Source of the DNA: Sinimarinibacterium flocculans
GTDB taxonomy: Bacteria; Pseudomonadota; Gammaproteobacteria; Nevskiales; Nevskiaceae
NCBI RefSeq assembly: GCF_003201205.1
Contig: NZ_QICN01000001.1
Span: forward strand, 558,001-622,000
Direction: 5' to 3'
DNA: 64,000 nt
In this document: positions 1 through 7,675 of the stretch, one piece after another
How the letters are laid out: each line of letters begins with the position of its first letter
Numbering within the stretch: position 1 is the stretch's first letter
Notes under the pieces: generated by a model
The model's database searches: none
What the model saw: the letters and a program-made list of their open reading frames with translations, nothing else
Told to the model about the DNA's origin: nothing
Program-made: the position numbers and the translations under genes

Positions 1-205
1 CGATCACTTGCAGATTCAGGTCGTCGCGCGTCGCCTCGTCGAACAGCGCGGCAAGGCTCATGGCGGCGTACTCCGGGAACACCAGCAGCCTGGCGCCCTC
101 GTCGGCGGCCTCGGCGACCCAGCGCGACAGCAGGGTCTCGACCTCATCCCAGGTCCGCGGCTCCGATACGGGAAACTGTGCGGCGGCGAGCCGGAACGCA
201 CTCAC
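1..205 (-). CDS. Carbon-nitrogen hydrolase (nitrilase family), N-terminal fragment
   Basis: Only the first 68 codons lie in the window; the gene runs off the left edge. The frame opens with a GTG at 203-205 and reads VSAFRLAAAQFPVSEP, then GARLLVFPEYAAMSL. The A-Q-F-P-V strand and the L-L-V-F-P-E-Y segment are the standard start of nitrilase-superfamily amidohydrolases; the E of FPEY would be the catalytic glutamate of the Glu-Lys-Cys triad, while Lys and Cys fall outside the window. Family members cleave C-N bonds of amides or nitriles in the cytoplasm; the substrate cannot be told here. The GTG overlaps the TGA of the upstream acetyltransferase gene (GTGA), implying translational coupling. 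Family assignment is firm, function is not. Confidence 0.8.
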   Translation of the reverse strand, partial: MSAFRLAAAQFPVSEPRTWDEVETLLSRWVAEAADEGARLLVFPEYAAMSLAALFDEATRDDLNLQVI

Positions 206-798
206 TGCTTCAACTCGCGCAGCCAGTAGGTCATCGGCTTGCGGGTGGATTCGACATCGCCGATGTCGGGCCACGACAGGGTGGTCTGCAGCGCCGGCAC
301 CTTGCGGTAGCCGCGGCGCTGCCAGAAGCCGTCGTTGGGCACATAGCCCGCCGGCCGGAGCGGGTGGTCGTCTGGCCGCTGCACGGCGCAGAACGCGCAG
401 ACCGGCAGGTTCAGCGAGCGCGCGTGCGCCTCGCGCAACTCGAAGAACTTCACGCCGAGGCCGCGACCGCGATAGTCGTTCAGCAGCACCGATTCGCCGA
501 AATAGTCGATGCGCGACAGCTCATGGCCGGCGTCGATGAAGGGCTGCTGCATGTCCGCGGGGGCGTCGGCAAGCGGGATCACCGTCGAGGCGCCGATGCA
601 GCGCCCGCCGTCGCGTACCAGGACGCACATCGCCCGTGGGCAGTCGACGTAGACCTGCAGGTACTTCGCCTCGTACTCGGGGCTGCCGTCGTAGAGGTAA
701 GGCCACTCGCGGAATACGGTACAGCGCAGCGCGGCGAGCGCATCGCGCTCGCGGGCGATGTCGGCGCCGTGCAGCGACTCGATCTGCAGATTCGACAT
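202..798 (-). CDS. GNAT family N-acetyltransferase
   Basis: A 198-residue protein starting at ATG 796-798 (MSNLQIESL). The central stretch IPLADAP...ESVLLNDYRGRGLGVKFFELRE holds the GNAT acetyl-CoA pyrophosphate-binding motif A (here D-Y-R-G-R-G-L-G). It would transfer an acetyl group from acetyl-CoA to an unknown acceptor in the cytoplasm. It sits 8 bp after the NTF2-like gene and overlaps the following nitrilase-family gene by 4 bp, so the three are very probably one transcript. GNAT and nitrilase domains occur fused in some bacteria, which supports joint function, perhaps modification followed by hydrolysis of one small molecule; that is inference. Confidence 0.85.
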   Translation of the reverse strand: MSNLQIESLHGADIARERDALAALRCTVFREWPYLYDGSPEYEAKYLQVYVDCPRAMCVLVRDGGRCIGASTVIPLADAPADMQQPFIDAGHELSRIDYFGESVLLNDYRGRGLGVKFFELREAHARSLNLPVCAFCAVQRPDDHPLRPAGYVPNDGFWQRRGYRKVPALQTTLSWPDIGDVESTRKPMTYWLRELKQ

Positions 799-806
799 CG
801 GCGGGC

Positions 807-1214
807 TCAGGCGCCGACCTGGCGCAGCCAGTCCTGCAGGTTGTAGTAGTTGGTGACGCGGGCGATCAGGCCATCGCGGATCTCGAAGAAGGCACCGCCG
901 GGCAGACGGTAGGTCTGGCCGCTGGCGGGCGGCAGGCCTTCGTCGGTCTTGAGGTAGGTGCCGAGCACGACGTACTCGGCGGCGGCGCGTCTGCCCTCGG
1001 CGTTTGCCGTGATCGAGATGTCGACGATCTGTTCGCTGTAGCTCGCGTTCATGCGGTCGATGAAGAGCCGGAACGCGGCCTTGCCGGTTTCGCGGGCGCC
1101 CTGGTTGAGATCGTGCGCGACGTCGTCGGTGAGCAGGGCGAAGAATCCCTCCCAGTCGCGGGCGTTGAATGCGGCGTAGTAGCGGGCGATCAGGTCGGTG
1201 GTTGCAGCTTGCAT
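807..1214 (-). CDS. NTF2-like / ketosteroid-isomerase-related protein (SnoaL-like)
   Basis: A 135-residue single-domain protein. The start MQAATTDLIARYYAAFNARDWEGFFALL is the typical first helix of the SnoaL/NTF2-like fold, followed by a curved sheet ending in FFEIRDGLIARVTNYYN. Members bind small hydrophobic ligands in a conical pocket, some as isomerases or cyclases. No reaction can be assigned. It is the first gene of the leftward trio with the GNAT and nitrilase genes and lies 39 bp downstream of the LysR gene, so it may share that transcript or be under that regulator. The start at ATG 1212-1214 is the only sensible one. Confidence 0.8.
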   Translation of the reverse strand: MQAATTDLIARYYAAFNARDWEGFFALLTDDVAHDLNQGARETGKAAFRLFIDRMNASYSEQIVDISITANAEGRRAAAEYVVLGTYLKTDEGLPPASGQTYRLPGGAFFEIRDGLIARVTNYYNLQDWLRQVGA

Positions 1215-1253
1215 CGGACGGCTCGGCGGAAAAGCGGGCGGGCAGTTTACCGG

Positions 1254-2120
1254 CTACGCAGCGGGCAGCAGCCGCATCAGCGCCTGCGCGGCACCGGAGC
1301 GCGTGCGTCTTTCGTGCCAGACCAGCCCGAGTTCGCGGTGCAGCCGCAACCGCGGGACGTGCAGGCGGGCGAGGGTATCGTCGAGCATCGACTCCGGCAG
1401 CACGCTCCATCCCAGGCCGATGCCGGCGAGCATCTTCAGGGTCTCGAGATAGTTGGTGGCGAGGCGTACGTGCGGTCGCACGCCTTCGCGCTCGAGCGCG
1501 CGGGTGACGATGCGGTGCGTATATGTCGCCTCGTCGGGAAGGACGGCAGGATGCCCGGCGAGCTGGACCAGCGAGACCTGGCGGCGGCCCGCGAGCGGAT
1601 GGTCGGGGGCGGCGACGACCACGAGCGGGTCGGGCCAGACGAGGCGCTGCTGCAACTGGGCGAGCGGCTGCGTCGGCAGCGTGACGATGCCCAGCTCGAG
1701 CTGGCCGGCGAGCACGGCCTGGCAGACGACTTCCGAATCCATGAAGTGGATGTCGAGATCGACCTGCGGGAATTCGCGCGTGAACTGACCGAGGACCGGC
1801 GGCAGGCGGTGCAGGCCGATGTGATGGCTGGTGCCGATCGACAGGCGCCCGCCGACCTGCGCATGCAGCTGCGACAACGCGCGGCGCGCATCCTCGATGT
1901 CCTGCAGCGTCTTGTGCGCGTAGGGCAGCAGGGTGCGGCCGGCATCGGTCAGGCCGACACTGCGACCGACCCGATCGAACAGCGACTGGCCGATCTGCGA
2001 TTCGAGCGCGGTGATGCGTTTGCTCACGGCCGGTTGTGACAGATGCAGCCGCTCCGCGGCCACGGTGAAGGAGCCGGCCTCCGCGACGGCGACAAAGGCG
2101 GTCAGCAACTGCGTGTCCAT
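1254..2120 (-). CDS. LysR family transcriptional regulator, divergent from leuC
   Basis: A 288-residue LysR-type regulator. Residues 1-60 form the winged helix-turn-helix (MDTQLLTAFVAVAEAGSFTV; then LSQPAVSKRITALE), followed by the linker helix and a periplasmic-binding-protein-like effector domain (about 90-288). It is transcribed away from leuC across a 102-bp gap that holds a perfect T-N11-A palindrome, the usual LysR site. A LysR gene next to leuC is common in pseudomonads, so control of leucine biosynthesis by a pathway intermediate is likely but inferred. It could also control the downstream NTF2/GNAT/nitrilase genes, 39 bp away on the same strand. Confidence 0.9.
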   Translation of the reverse strand: MDTQLLTAFVAVAEAGSFTVAAERLHLSQPAVSKRITALESQIGQSLFDRVGRSVGLTDAGRTLLPYAHKTLQDIEDARRALSQLHAQVGGRLSIGTSHHIGLHRLPPVLGQFTREFPQVDLDIHFMDSEVVCQAVLAGQLELGIVTLPTQPLAQLQQRLVWPDPLVVVAAPDHPLAGRRQVSLVQLAGHPAVLPDEATYTHRIVTRALEREGVRPHVRLATNYLETLKMLAGIGLGWSVLPESMLDDTLARLHVPRLRLHRELGLVWHERRTRSGAAQALMRLLPAA

Positions 2121-2135
2121 CGGGCGTTCCCATTT

Positions 2136-2150
2136 ATTCCATAGTGGAAT
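2136..2150. promoter_or_regulatory. LysR-type operator (T-N11-A palindrome) between lysR and leuC
   Basis: The sequence ATTCCATAGTGGAAT is a perfect inverted repeat (ATTCCA, 3-bp spacer, TGGAAT) and contains T-N11-A, the LysR-type box. It lies 15 bp upstream of the regulator's start codon and about 75 bp upstream of leuC. An AT-rich stretch immediately beside it (2151-2165, TATATAAAA) may hold promoter elements. This position fits autorepression of the regulator and activation of leuC. Confidence 0.7.
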
Positions 2151-2222
2151 GCAGTATATAAAAACGATTCATTGGAGTTATTGATGGCCGATGCCTAAGA
2201 TGCGCGCCGTCTTCTCTCCACC

Positions 2223-3662
2223 ATGGGTTCTCCAGCCATGAGCCGCAGCCCCGACGCCCCCGCGCGAACCTTGTACGACAAGATCTGGGACGCCCACGTC
2301 GTCGCCGACAACGGCGACGGTTCGGCGCTGATCTACATCGATCGCCATCTGGTGCACGAAGTCACCAGCCCGCAGGCCTTCGACGGCTTGCGCATGAACG
2401 GCCGCAAGCCCTGGCGCCTGGGCGCGAACCTGGCCGTGGCCGATCACAACGTGCCGACGACGAAGGATCGCGTGCACGGCATCAAGGATCCGATCTCGCG
2501 TGCGCAGGTCGACGCGCTCGACGCCAATTGCGCGGAATTCGGCATCACCGAGTTCGGCATGAACGATCTGCGCCAGGGCATCGTCCACGTGATCGGGCCG
2601 GAGCAGGGCGCGACGCTGCCGGGCATGACCGTGGTCTGCGGCGACTCGCATACCGCGACGCACGGCGCTTTCGGTGCGCTAGCCTTCGGCATCGGCACCT
2701 CGGAGGTCGAGCACACGCTGGCGACGCAGACGCTGGTGCTGAAGAAAGCCAGGACCATGCTGATCCGGGTCAACGGACAGGTCGGCCCCGGCGTCACCGC
2801 CAAGGACATCACGCTCGCCGTGATCGGGCGGATCGGCACGGCCGGTGGTACCGGCCACGTCATCGAGTACGCCGGCGAGGCGATCGAGGCCCTGTCGATG
2901 GAAGGGCGCATGACCCTGTGCAACATGGCCATCGAGGGCGGCGCGCGCGCCGGCCTCGTGGCGGTCGACGACAAGACCATCGCCTATGTGAAGGGCCGCC
3001 CGTTCGCCCCGCGGCCGGAGCAGTGGGACGCCGCGGTGGCGAGCTGGAAGCAGCTGCGCAGCGATCCCGGTGCGGTGTTCGATACGGTCGTCGAGCTGGA
3101 TGCCGCGCAGATCGAGCCACAGGTGAGCTGGGGAACCTCGCCTGAAATGGTCGGACCGGTTTCCGCGCGGGTGCCCGATCCGGCCAGCGTGGCCGACCCG
3201 GTCAAGCGCAGCGGCATGGAGAAGGCGCTGGCCTACATGGGCCTGGCCGCGAACACGCCGATCACCGAGATCGCCATCGACAAGGTGTTCATCGGTTCCT
3301 GCACGAACTCGCGCATCGAGGACCTCCGCGCCGCGGCCGAGGTCGTTCGCGGCAAGCGCAAGGCCGCGAACGTCAAGCTGGCGATGGTGGTGCCGGGCTC
3401 CGGGCTGGTGAAGCAGCAGGCGGAAGCCGAGGGACTGGATCAGGTGTTCACCGCAGCCGGATTCGAGTGGCGCGAGCCGGGCTGCTCGATGTGCCTGGCG
3501 ATGAACGCCGATCGCCTGGAGCCGGGCGAGCGCTGCGCCTCGACCAGCAACCGCAATTTCGAGAGTCGGCAGGGGCAGGGCGGTCGCACGCACCTGGTCT
3601 CGCCGGCCATGGCCGCTGCCGCCGGCATCGCCGGTCATTTCGTTGACGTCCGGAGCCTCTAG
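2223..3662 (+). CDS. leuC: 3-isopropylmalate dehydratase large subunit
   Basis: LeuC with LeuD isomerises 2-isopropylmalate to 3-isopropylmalate in leucine biosynthesis. The protein is 479 residues and collinear with E. coli Leu[32 protein letters not shown], and the [4Fe-4S] ligands in [12 protein letters not shown] and in GCSMCLAM. The cluster has one labile iron that binds substrate. Two in-frame ATGs are possible: 2223 gives [10 protein letters not shown]..., 2238 gives MSRSP...; neither has a strong ribosome site (a GGG lies 9 bp before 2238), and the family normally starts close to TLYDKI, so the shorter form (474 residues) may be correct. leuD follows after 3 bp. Confidence 0.97.
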   Translation: MGSPAMSRSPDAPARTLYDKIWDAHVVADNGDGSALIYIDRHLVHEVTSPQAFDGLRMNGRKPWRLGANLAVADHNVPTTKDRVHGIKDPISRAQVDALDANCAEFGITEFGMNDLRQGIVHVIGPEQGATLPGMTVVCGDSHTATHGAFGALAFGIGTSEVEHTLATQTLVLKKARTMLIRVNGQVGPGVTAKDITLAVIGRIGTAGGTGHVIEYAGEAIEALSMEGRMTLCNMAIEGGARAGLVAVDDKTIAYVKGRPFAPRPEQWDAAVASWKQLRSDPGAVFDTVVELDAAQIEPQVSWGTSPEMVGPVSARVPDPASVADPVKRSGMEKALAYMGLAANTPITEIAIDKVFIGSCTNSRIEDLRAAAEVVRGKRKAANVKLAMVVPGSGLVKQQAEAEGLDQVFTAAGFEWREPGCSMCLAMNADRLEPGERCASTSNRNFESRQGQGGRTHLVSPAMAAAAGIAGHFVDVRSL

Positions 3663-3665
3663 ATC

Positions 3666-4304
3666 ATGCGCGCTTTTACCGTAGTGACATCCAAGGTCGC
3701 GCCGATGGATCGTCCTAACGTGGATACCGACGCGATCATTCCCAAGCAGTACCTCAAGTCGATCCGCCGCACCGGATTCGGCCCGTTCCTGTTCGACGAC
3801 TGGCGCTATCTGGATGCGGGCACGCTCGAGATCGACCCGGCGGCGCGCCGGCCGAATCCGGCATTCGTGCTCAACGATGCGAAGCATGCGGGCGCGCAGA
3901 TCCTGGTCGCGCGAGACAACTTCGGTTGCGGCTCGTCGCGCGAGCACGCGGTGTGGGCGCTGGACGACTACGGCTTTCGTGCCGTGATCGCGCCGAGCTT
4001 CGCCGACATCTTCTTCTCCAACTGCTTCAAGAACGGCGTGCTGCCGGTGGTGCTGCAAGCCGCCGAAGTGCAGGCGATCTTCGAGATGGTGGAGGCCGAT
4101 GCGAACGCGCAGGTCACGATCGATCTGCCGGCGCAGCAGGTGAGACTGGCGGACGGCCGCAGCTTCGCGTTCGAAATCAATCCGCACCACAAGCACAACC
4201 TGATCAACGGCCTGGACGAGATCGGCCTGACGCTGCAGCAGGCCGATGCGATCAGGGCCTACGAGGCGAAGCGGCGCGTCGAGGCGCCGTGGCTGTTCAA
4301 CTGA
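3666..4304 (+). CDS. leuD: 3-isopropylmalate dehydratase small subunit
   Basis: A 212-residue LeuD, the swivelling small subunit that completes the LeuC active site. The start [22 protein letters not shown] and the signature [14 protein letters not shown], then [13 protein letters not shown], are diagnostic. Length is normal for proteobacterial LeuD. It starts 3 bp after leuC and precedes leuB by 23 bp in what must be one leuCDB transcript. leuA is not in the window, as is usual in gammaproteobacteria that split leuA off. Confidence 0.97.
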   Translation: MRAFTVVTSKVAPMDRPNVDTDAIIPKQYLKSIRRTGFGPFLFDDWRYLDAGTLEIDPAARRPNPAFVLNDAKHAGAQILVARDNFGCGSSREHAVWALDDYGFRAVIAPSFADIFFSNCFKNGVLPVVLQAAEVQAIFEMVEADANAQVTIDLPAQQVRLADGRSFAFEINPHHKHNLINGLDEIGLTLQQADAIRAYEAKRRVEAPWLFN

Positions 4305-4327
4305 GACCCGACCCGGAAGCATCACGC

Positions 4328-5407
4328 ATGAGCAACAAGAACATCCTGATTCTCCCTGGCGACTACATCGGCACCGAGATCATGGCCGAGGCGGTCAAGG
4401 TCCTCGAGGTGCTCAAGGCCGAGGGCGAGGCCATCGAATGGTCGTTCGGCCATCTCGGCGGTGCCGCCTATGACGCCGAGGGCCATCCGTATCCGCCATC
4501 GACGCAGCAGGCCGCGCGCGCAGCCGACGCGATCCTGATGGGCGCCGTCGGCGGTCCGAAGTACGACAGCCTCCCGCGCGCGGTGCGCCCGGAGCAGGGG
4601 ATTCTCGGCATCCGCAAGGATCTGGGACTGTTTGCGAACCTGCGTCCGGCGCTGGCCTACGAGGAGCTGGCGGCGGCCTCGTCGTTCAAGCCGGAGGTGA
4701 TCGCCGGACTGGACATCCTGATCCTGCGCGAGCTGACCGGCGACATCTACTTCGGCCAGCCGCGCGGTCGCCGCACGAACGCGGACGGCGCCGAGGAAGG
4801 CTACGACACGATGCATTACAGCGTGCCGGAGATCGAGCGCATCGGTCACGTCGCCTTCCAGGCGGCGCGCAAGCGCGGCAAGCGCCTGTGCTCGGTGGAC
4901 AAGGAGAACGTGCTGGAGACCTCGCGTCTATGGCGCGAGGTGATGATCCGTGTCGGCCAGGACTACCCGGACGTCGCGCTGTCGCACATGTACGTCGACA
5001 ACGCGGCGATGCAGCTGGTCAAGAACCCGAAGCAGTTCGACGTGATCGTCACCGGCAACATCTTCGGCGACATTCTCTCCGACGAGGCGTCGATGCTCGC
5101 CGGGTCGATCGGCATGCTGCCGTCTGCGTCGCTGGACGTGAACAACAAGGGCCTGTACGAGCCGATCCACGGCAGCGCGCCGGACATCGCCGGCCACAAC
5201 AAGGCCAATCCGCTGGCGACGATCCTGTCGGTGGGCATGATGTTCAAGTACAGCTTCGACCGTGCCGACATCGCCGAGCGCATCGACGCCACGGTCAAGA
5301 AGGTGTTGCGCGCCGGTCATCGCACCGGCGACATCGCGCAGCCGGGCGAGAAGGTCATCGGCACGAAGGAAATGGGCGACGCCTTTGTGGCTGAGTTCCG
5401 CAAGTAG
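4328..5407 (+). CDS. leuB: 3-isopropylmalate dehydrogenase
   Basis: LeuB oxidises and decarboxylates 3-isopropylmalate to 2-ketoisocaproate with NAD+ in the cytoplasm. The 359-residue protein shows [11 protein letters not shown] (usually GDGIG; here the conserved second G-D-G is G-D-Y), [15 protein letters not shown], the Mg/substrate residues in VDNAAMQLV and [13 protein letters not shown], and the NAD-binding [15 protein letters not shown]. The G-D-Y-I-G substitution in the first loop is unusual for LeuB but the rest of the active site is intact. The ATG at 4328 is 23 bp past leuD. Confidence 0.96.
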   Translation: MSNKNILILPGDYIGTEIMAEAVKVLEVLKAEGEAIEWSFGHLGGAAYDAEGHPYPPSTQQAARAADAILMGAVGGPKYDSLPRAVRPEQGILGIRKDLGLFANLRPALAYEELAAASSFKPEVIAGLDILILRELTGDIYFGQPRGRRTNADGAEEGYDTMHYSVPEIERIGHVAFQAARKRGKRLCSVDKENVLETSRLWREVMIRVGQDYPDVALSHMYVDNAAMQLVKNPKQFDVIVTGNIFGDILSDEASMLAGSIGMLPSASLDVNNKGLYEPIHGSAPDIAGHNKANPLATILSVGMMFKYSFDRADIAERIDATVKKVLRAGHRTGDIAQPGEKVIGTKEMGDAFVAEFRK

Positions 5408-5427
5408 CAAGACAGCAGAGACGCAAG

Positions 5428-6546
5428 ATGAAGAAGCTGGGAATGGTGGGTTGGCGCGGCATGGTCGGCTCGGTGCTGATGCAGCGCATGAGCGAGGAAA
5501 ACGATTTCTCGCTGGTGGAGACGCATTTCTTCAGCACCTCGAGTGCCGGCGGCCCCGGCCCCCGGGTCGCGGGCAAGGACACGCCGCCGCTGAAGGACGC
5601 GAACAGCATCGACGCGCTGCAGGCGATGGATATCGTCATCAGCTGCCAGGGCGGCGACTACACCAACGAGGTCTATCCGAAGCTGCGCGCCGCCGGCTGG
5701 GACGGCTACTGGATCGACGCGGCCAGCGCGCTGCGCATGAAGGACGATGCGGTCATCATCCTCGACCCGGTCAACCGTCACGTCATCGACGCCGCGCTGG
5801 CCAGGGGCGTGAAGAACTACATCGGCGGCAACTGTACGAACTCCATCCTGCTGATGGGCGTCGGCGGCCTGTTCCGCGAAGGGCTGGTCGAGTGGGTCAG
5901 CTCGATGACCTACCAGGCGGCGTCCGGTGGCGGGGCCAACCACATGCGCGAGCTGCTCAAGGGCATGGGCGTCGTGCACGCGGCCGTTGCCGACGAACTG
6001 GCGACGCCGGCCTCGGCGATCCTCGACATCGACCGCAAGGTCGCGCAGGCCATCCGCAGTGACATGCCGACCGAGTTCTTCGGCGCGCCGCTGGCCGGCG
6101 GCCTGATTCCGTGGATCGATGCGCAGCTCGACAACGGCCAGTCCAAGGAAGAGTGGAAGGGGCAGGCCGAGGTCAACAAGATCCTCGGCAATGTCCAGTC
6201 CGGAACGATCGTTCCGGTCGACGGCCTGTGCGTGCGTATCGGTGCGATGCGCTGCCACAGCCTTGCGCTGACCCTCAAGCTCAAGCGCGACCTGCCGCTG
6301 ACGGAGATCGAGGCCATCATCCGCTCGGGCAACGACTGGGTGCACTGGGTGCCGAACGACCGGCCGACGACGATGCGCGAACTCACCCCGGCCGCGATCA
6401 CCGGCGGGCTCAAGGTCGGCGTCGGTCGTGTGCGCAAGCTCAATTTCGGCCCGCAGTACCTGTCGGCCTTCGTCATCGGCGACCAGCTCCTCTGGGGCGC
6501 TGCCGAACCGCTGCGCCGCATGCTGCGGATTCTCGTCGGGCGGTAG
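5428..6546 (+). CDS. asd: Aspartate-semialdehyde dehydrogenase
   Basis: Asd reduces aspartyl phosphate to aspartate semialdehyde with NADPH, the branch point to lysine/diaminopimelate, threonine and methionine. The 372-residue protein has the NADP-binding start [20 protein letters not shown], the catalytic Cys at residue 136 in GGNCTNS, and the conserved [14 protein letters not shown] near 275 with the catalytic His. This is the long gram-negative type (E. coli Asd is 367). It follows leuB by 20 bp, the Pseudomonas-type leu-asd layout, and is followed by a catalytically dead paralogue. Confidence 0.97.
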   Translation: MKKLGMVGWRGMVGSVLMQRMSEENDFSLVETHFFSTSSAGGPGPRVAGKDTPPLKDANSIDALQAMDIVISCQGGDYTNEVYPKLRAAGWDGYWIDAASALRMKDDAVIILDPVNRHVIDAALARGVKNYIGGNCTNSILLMGVGGLFREGLVEWVSSMTYQAASGGGANHMRELLKGMGVVHAAVADELATPASAILDIDRKVAQAIRSDMPTEFFGAPLAGGLIPWIDAQLDNGQSKEEWKGQAEVNKILGNVQSGTIVPVDGLCVRIGAMRCHSLALTLKLKRDLPLTEIEAIIRSGNDWVHWVPNDRPTTMRELTPAAITGGLKVGVGRVRKLNFGPQYLSAFVIGDQLLWGAAEPLRRMLRILVGR

Positions 6547-6548
6547 AA

Positions 6549-6574
6549 TCGCGGCCCCGAACCAGGGCCCGCGA
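6549..6574 (+). other. Hairpin that buries the start codon of the asd paralogue
   Basis: Right after the asd stop codon, TCGCGGCCC (6549-6557) pairs with GGG-C-CCGCGA (6565-6574, one bulged C), loop CGAACCA. The 3' arm ends on the A of the ATG at 6574, and no Shine-Dalgarno sequence precedes that ATG. A free mRNA would hide the start; ribosomes finishing asd could melt the stem. A TAGAAT at 6544-6549 resembles a -10 box, so a separate promoter is an alternative. Confidence 0.45.
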
Positions 6575-7593
6575 TGAAACGCCGTTTCGATCTTGCCGTT
6601 CTCGGTGCCGACAGCCTCGTCGGCGCTGCCTTGCTGGAGTTGCTCGCCGAGCGCCGCTTTCCCGCGGGGGAGGTCAGCGCGCTGGGGCTGGATGCCGAGG
6701 AGGGGGCGAACGTGGAGTTCGCCGGACACGCGCTGCCGGTGGATTCGGCGTCGGCGTTCGATTTCGGTCAGGTGCAGCTGGCCTTCTTGGCGGACGACGA
6801 TCCGCGGCTTGCGGCCGAGGCCGAACGCGCCGCCGATGCAGGTTGCGTCGTCGTCGATGCCGGGGGGACGGCCTGGCGCGATCCGGAGATTCCGCGGGTG
6901 GTCGCCGGCATCAACGACGCGGCGCTGGCCGGCTTCAACGAGCGCGGCATCGTCGCGGCGCCGGATCGCGTGCTGGTGCCGCTGCTGCGGGTGCTGGCGC
7001 CGGTGCACGGCGAGTGTCCGCTGCGATCGGTCCACGTCACGGCGATGATTCCGGTGTCCGACGCGGGACGGCCGGCGTTCCAGGATCTGGCGCGCGAGAC
7101 CACGGCGCTGCTCAATGCGCGCCACATCGATCGCAGCCATTTCAAGCAGCAGATCGCCTTCAACGTCCATGGCCAGATCGGTGCCGTGGACGGGGGCGGG
7201 GCGACCGAACGCGAACGGCGCATCGGCGACGACCTGCGGAACCTGCTCGGCGCACCCGAACTGTCGGTGTCGGTCCACCTCGTGCAGGTGCCGCTGTTCT
7301 ACGGCTATGCGCTGACCGTCGATCTGCTGTCGGACCGTCCCGTGGACCTCGAAGCGGTCACCCGGGTTCTGGCCGCAAGCCCGGGGCTCGACTGCCGTGG
7401 CCCCGGTGACGCCGGCGACTGTCCGTCGCCGGTGGCCGACGCGATGGCGAGTTCCTCGGTGCAGGTGGCACGCCTGCGCCAGAGCGCCGGCACGCACTCG
7501 GCGGCCCTGTGGATCACGGCCGACAACATCCGCTGCGCGGCGGCGTCCAACGCCGTCGCCTGTGCCGAAGTCCTGATTAGTGACTATTTATAA
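6574..7593 (+). CDS. Asd-like paralogue (Usg type) lacking the catalytic cysteine
   Basis: A 339-residue protein homologous to aspartate-semialdehyde dehydrogenase along its length: Rossmann start FDLAVLGADSLVGAALLELL, then VDAGGTAWRD and the dimerisation core. Where Asd has N-C-T/S, this protein reads ERGIVAAPDRVLVP (residues 123-136), so the nucleophilic Cys is replaced by Ala; the catalytic reductase step is impossible by the known mechanism. This matches the Usg family, found next to asd/truA/fimV in Pseudomonas and to truA in E. coli, whose role is unknown. The N-terminal dinucleotide loop (G-A-D-S-L-V-G) is partly kept. Likely co-expressed with asd. Confidence 0.85.
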   Translation: MKRRFDLAVLGADSLVGAALLELLAERRFPAGEVSALGLDAEEGANVEFAGHALPVDSASAFDFGQVQLAFLADDDPRLAAEAERAADAGCVVVDAGGTAWRDPEIPRVVAGINDAALAGFNERGIVAAPDRVLVPLLRVLAPVHGECPLRSVHVTAMIPVSDAGRPAFQDLARETTALLNARHIDRSHFKQQIAFNVHGQIGAVDGGGATERERRIGDDLRNLLGAPELSVSVHLVQVPLFYGYALTVDLLSDRPVDLEAVTRVLAASPGLDCRGPGDAGDCPSPVADAMASSSVQVARLRQSAGTHSAALWITADNIRCAAASNAVACAEVLISDYL

Positions 7594-7675
7594 ATCATTA
7601 GGTATAAAAGGGCTTATGCGCGCAAGTTCACCTGCCGCGTGAACATCGGGGGTGCAGGTTGATTCAGGAGAGGAT
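7594..7675 (+). promoter_or_regulatory. Probable fimV promoter region with an inverted repeat
   Basis: The gap before fimV begins AT-rich (7585-7610, with TATAAA at 7604-7609, a possible -10). Downstream, GTTCAC (7626-7631) and GTGAAC (7639-7644) form a perfect 6-bp inverted repeat with a 7-nt spacer, either a 5'-leader hairpin or an operator half-site pair. AGGAGAGG at 7666-7673 is the ribosome site for ATG 7676. The promoter call itself is tentative. Confidence 0.35.

Noticed and set aside
2679-4325. Long minus-strand frame opposite leuC and leuD
   Set aside because: Antisense shadow of two certain genes; no motif, no ribosome site.
4328-4420. leuB as an inactive paralogue because of G-D-Y-I-G instead of G-D-G-I-G
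   Set aside because: All substrate, metal and NAD residues further on are intact and it is the only leuB in a complete leuCDB set; a single loop substitution is not enough to call it inactive.
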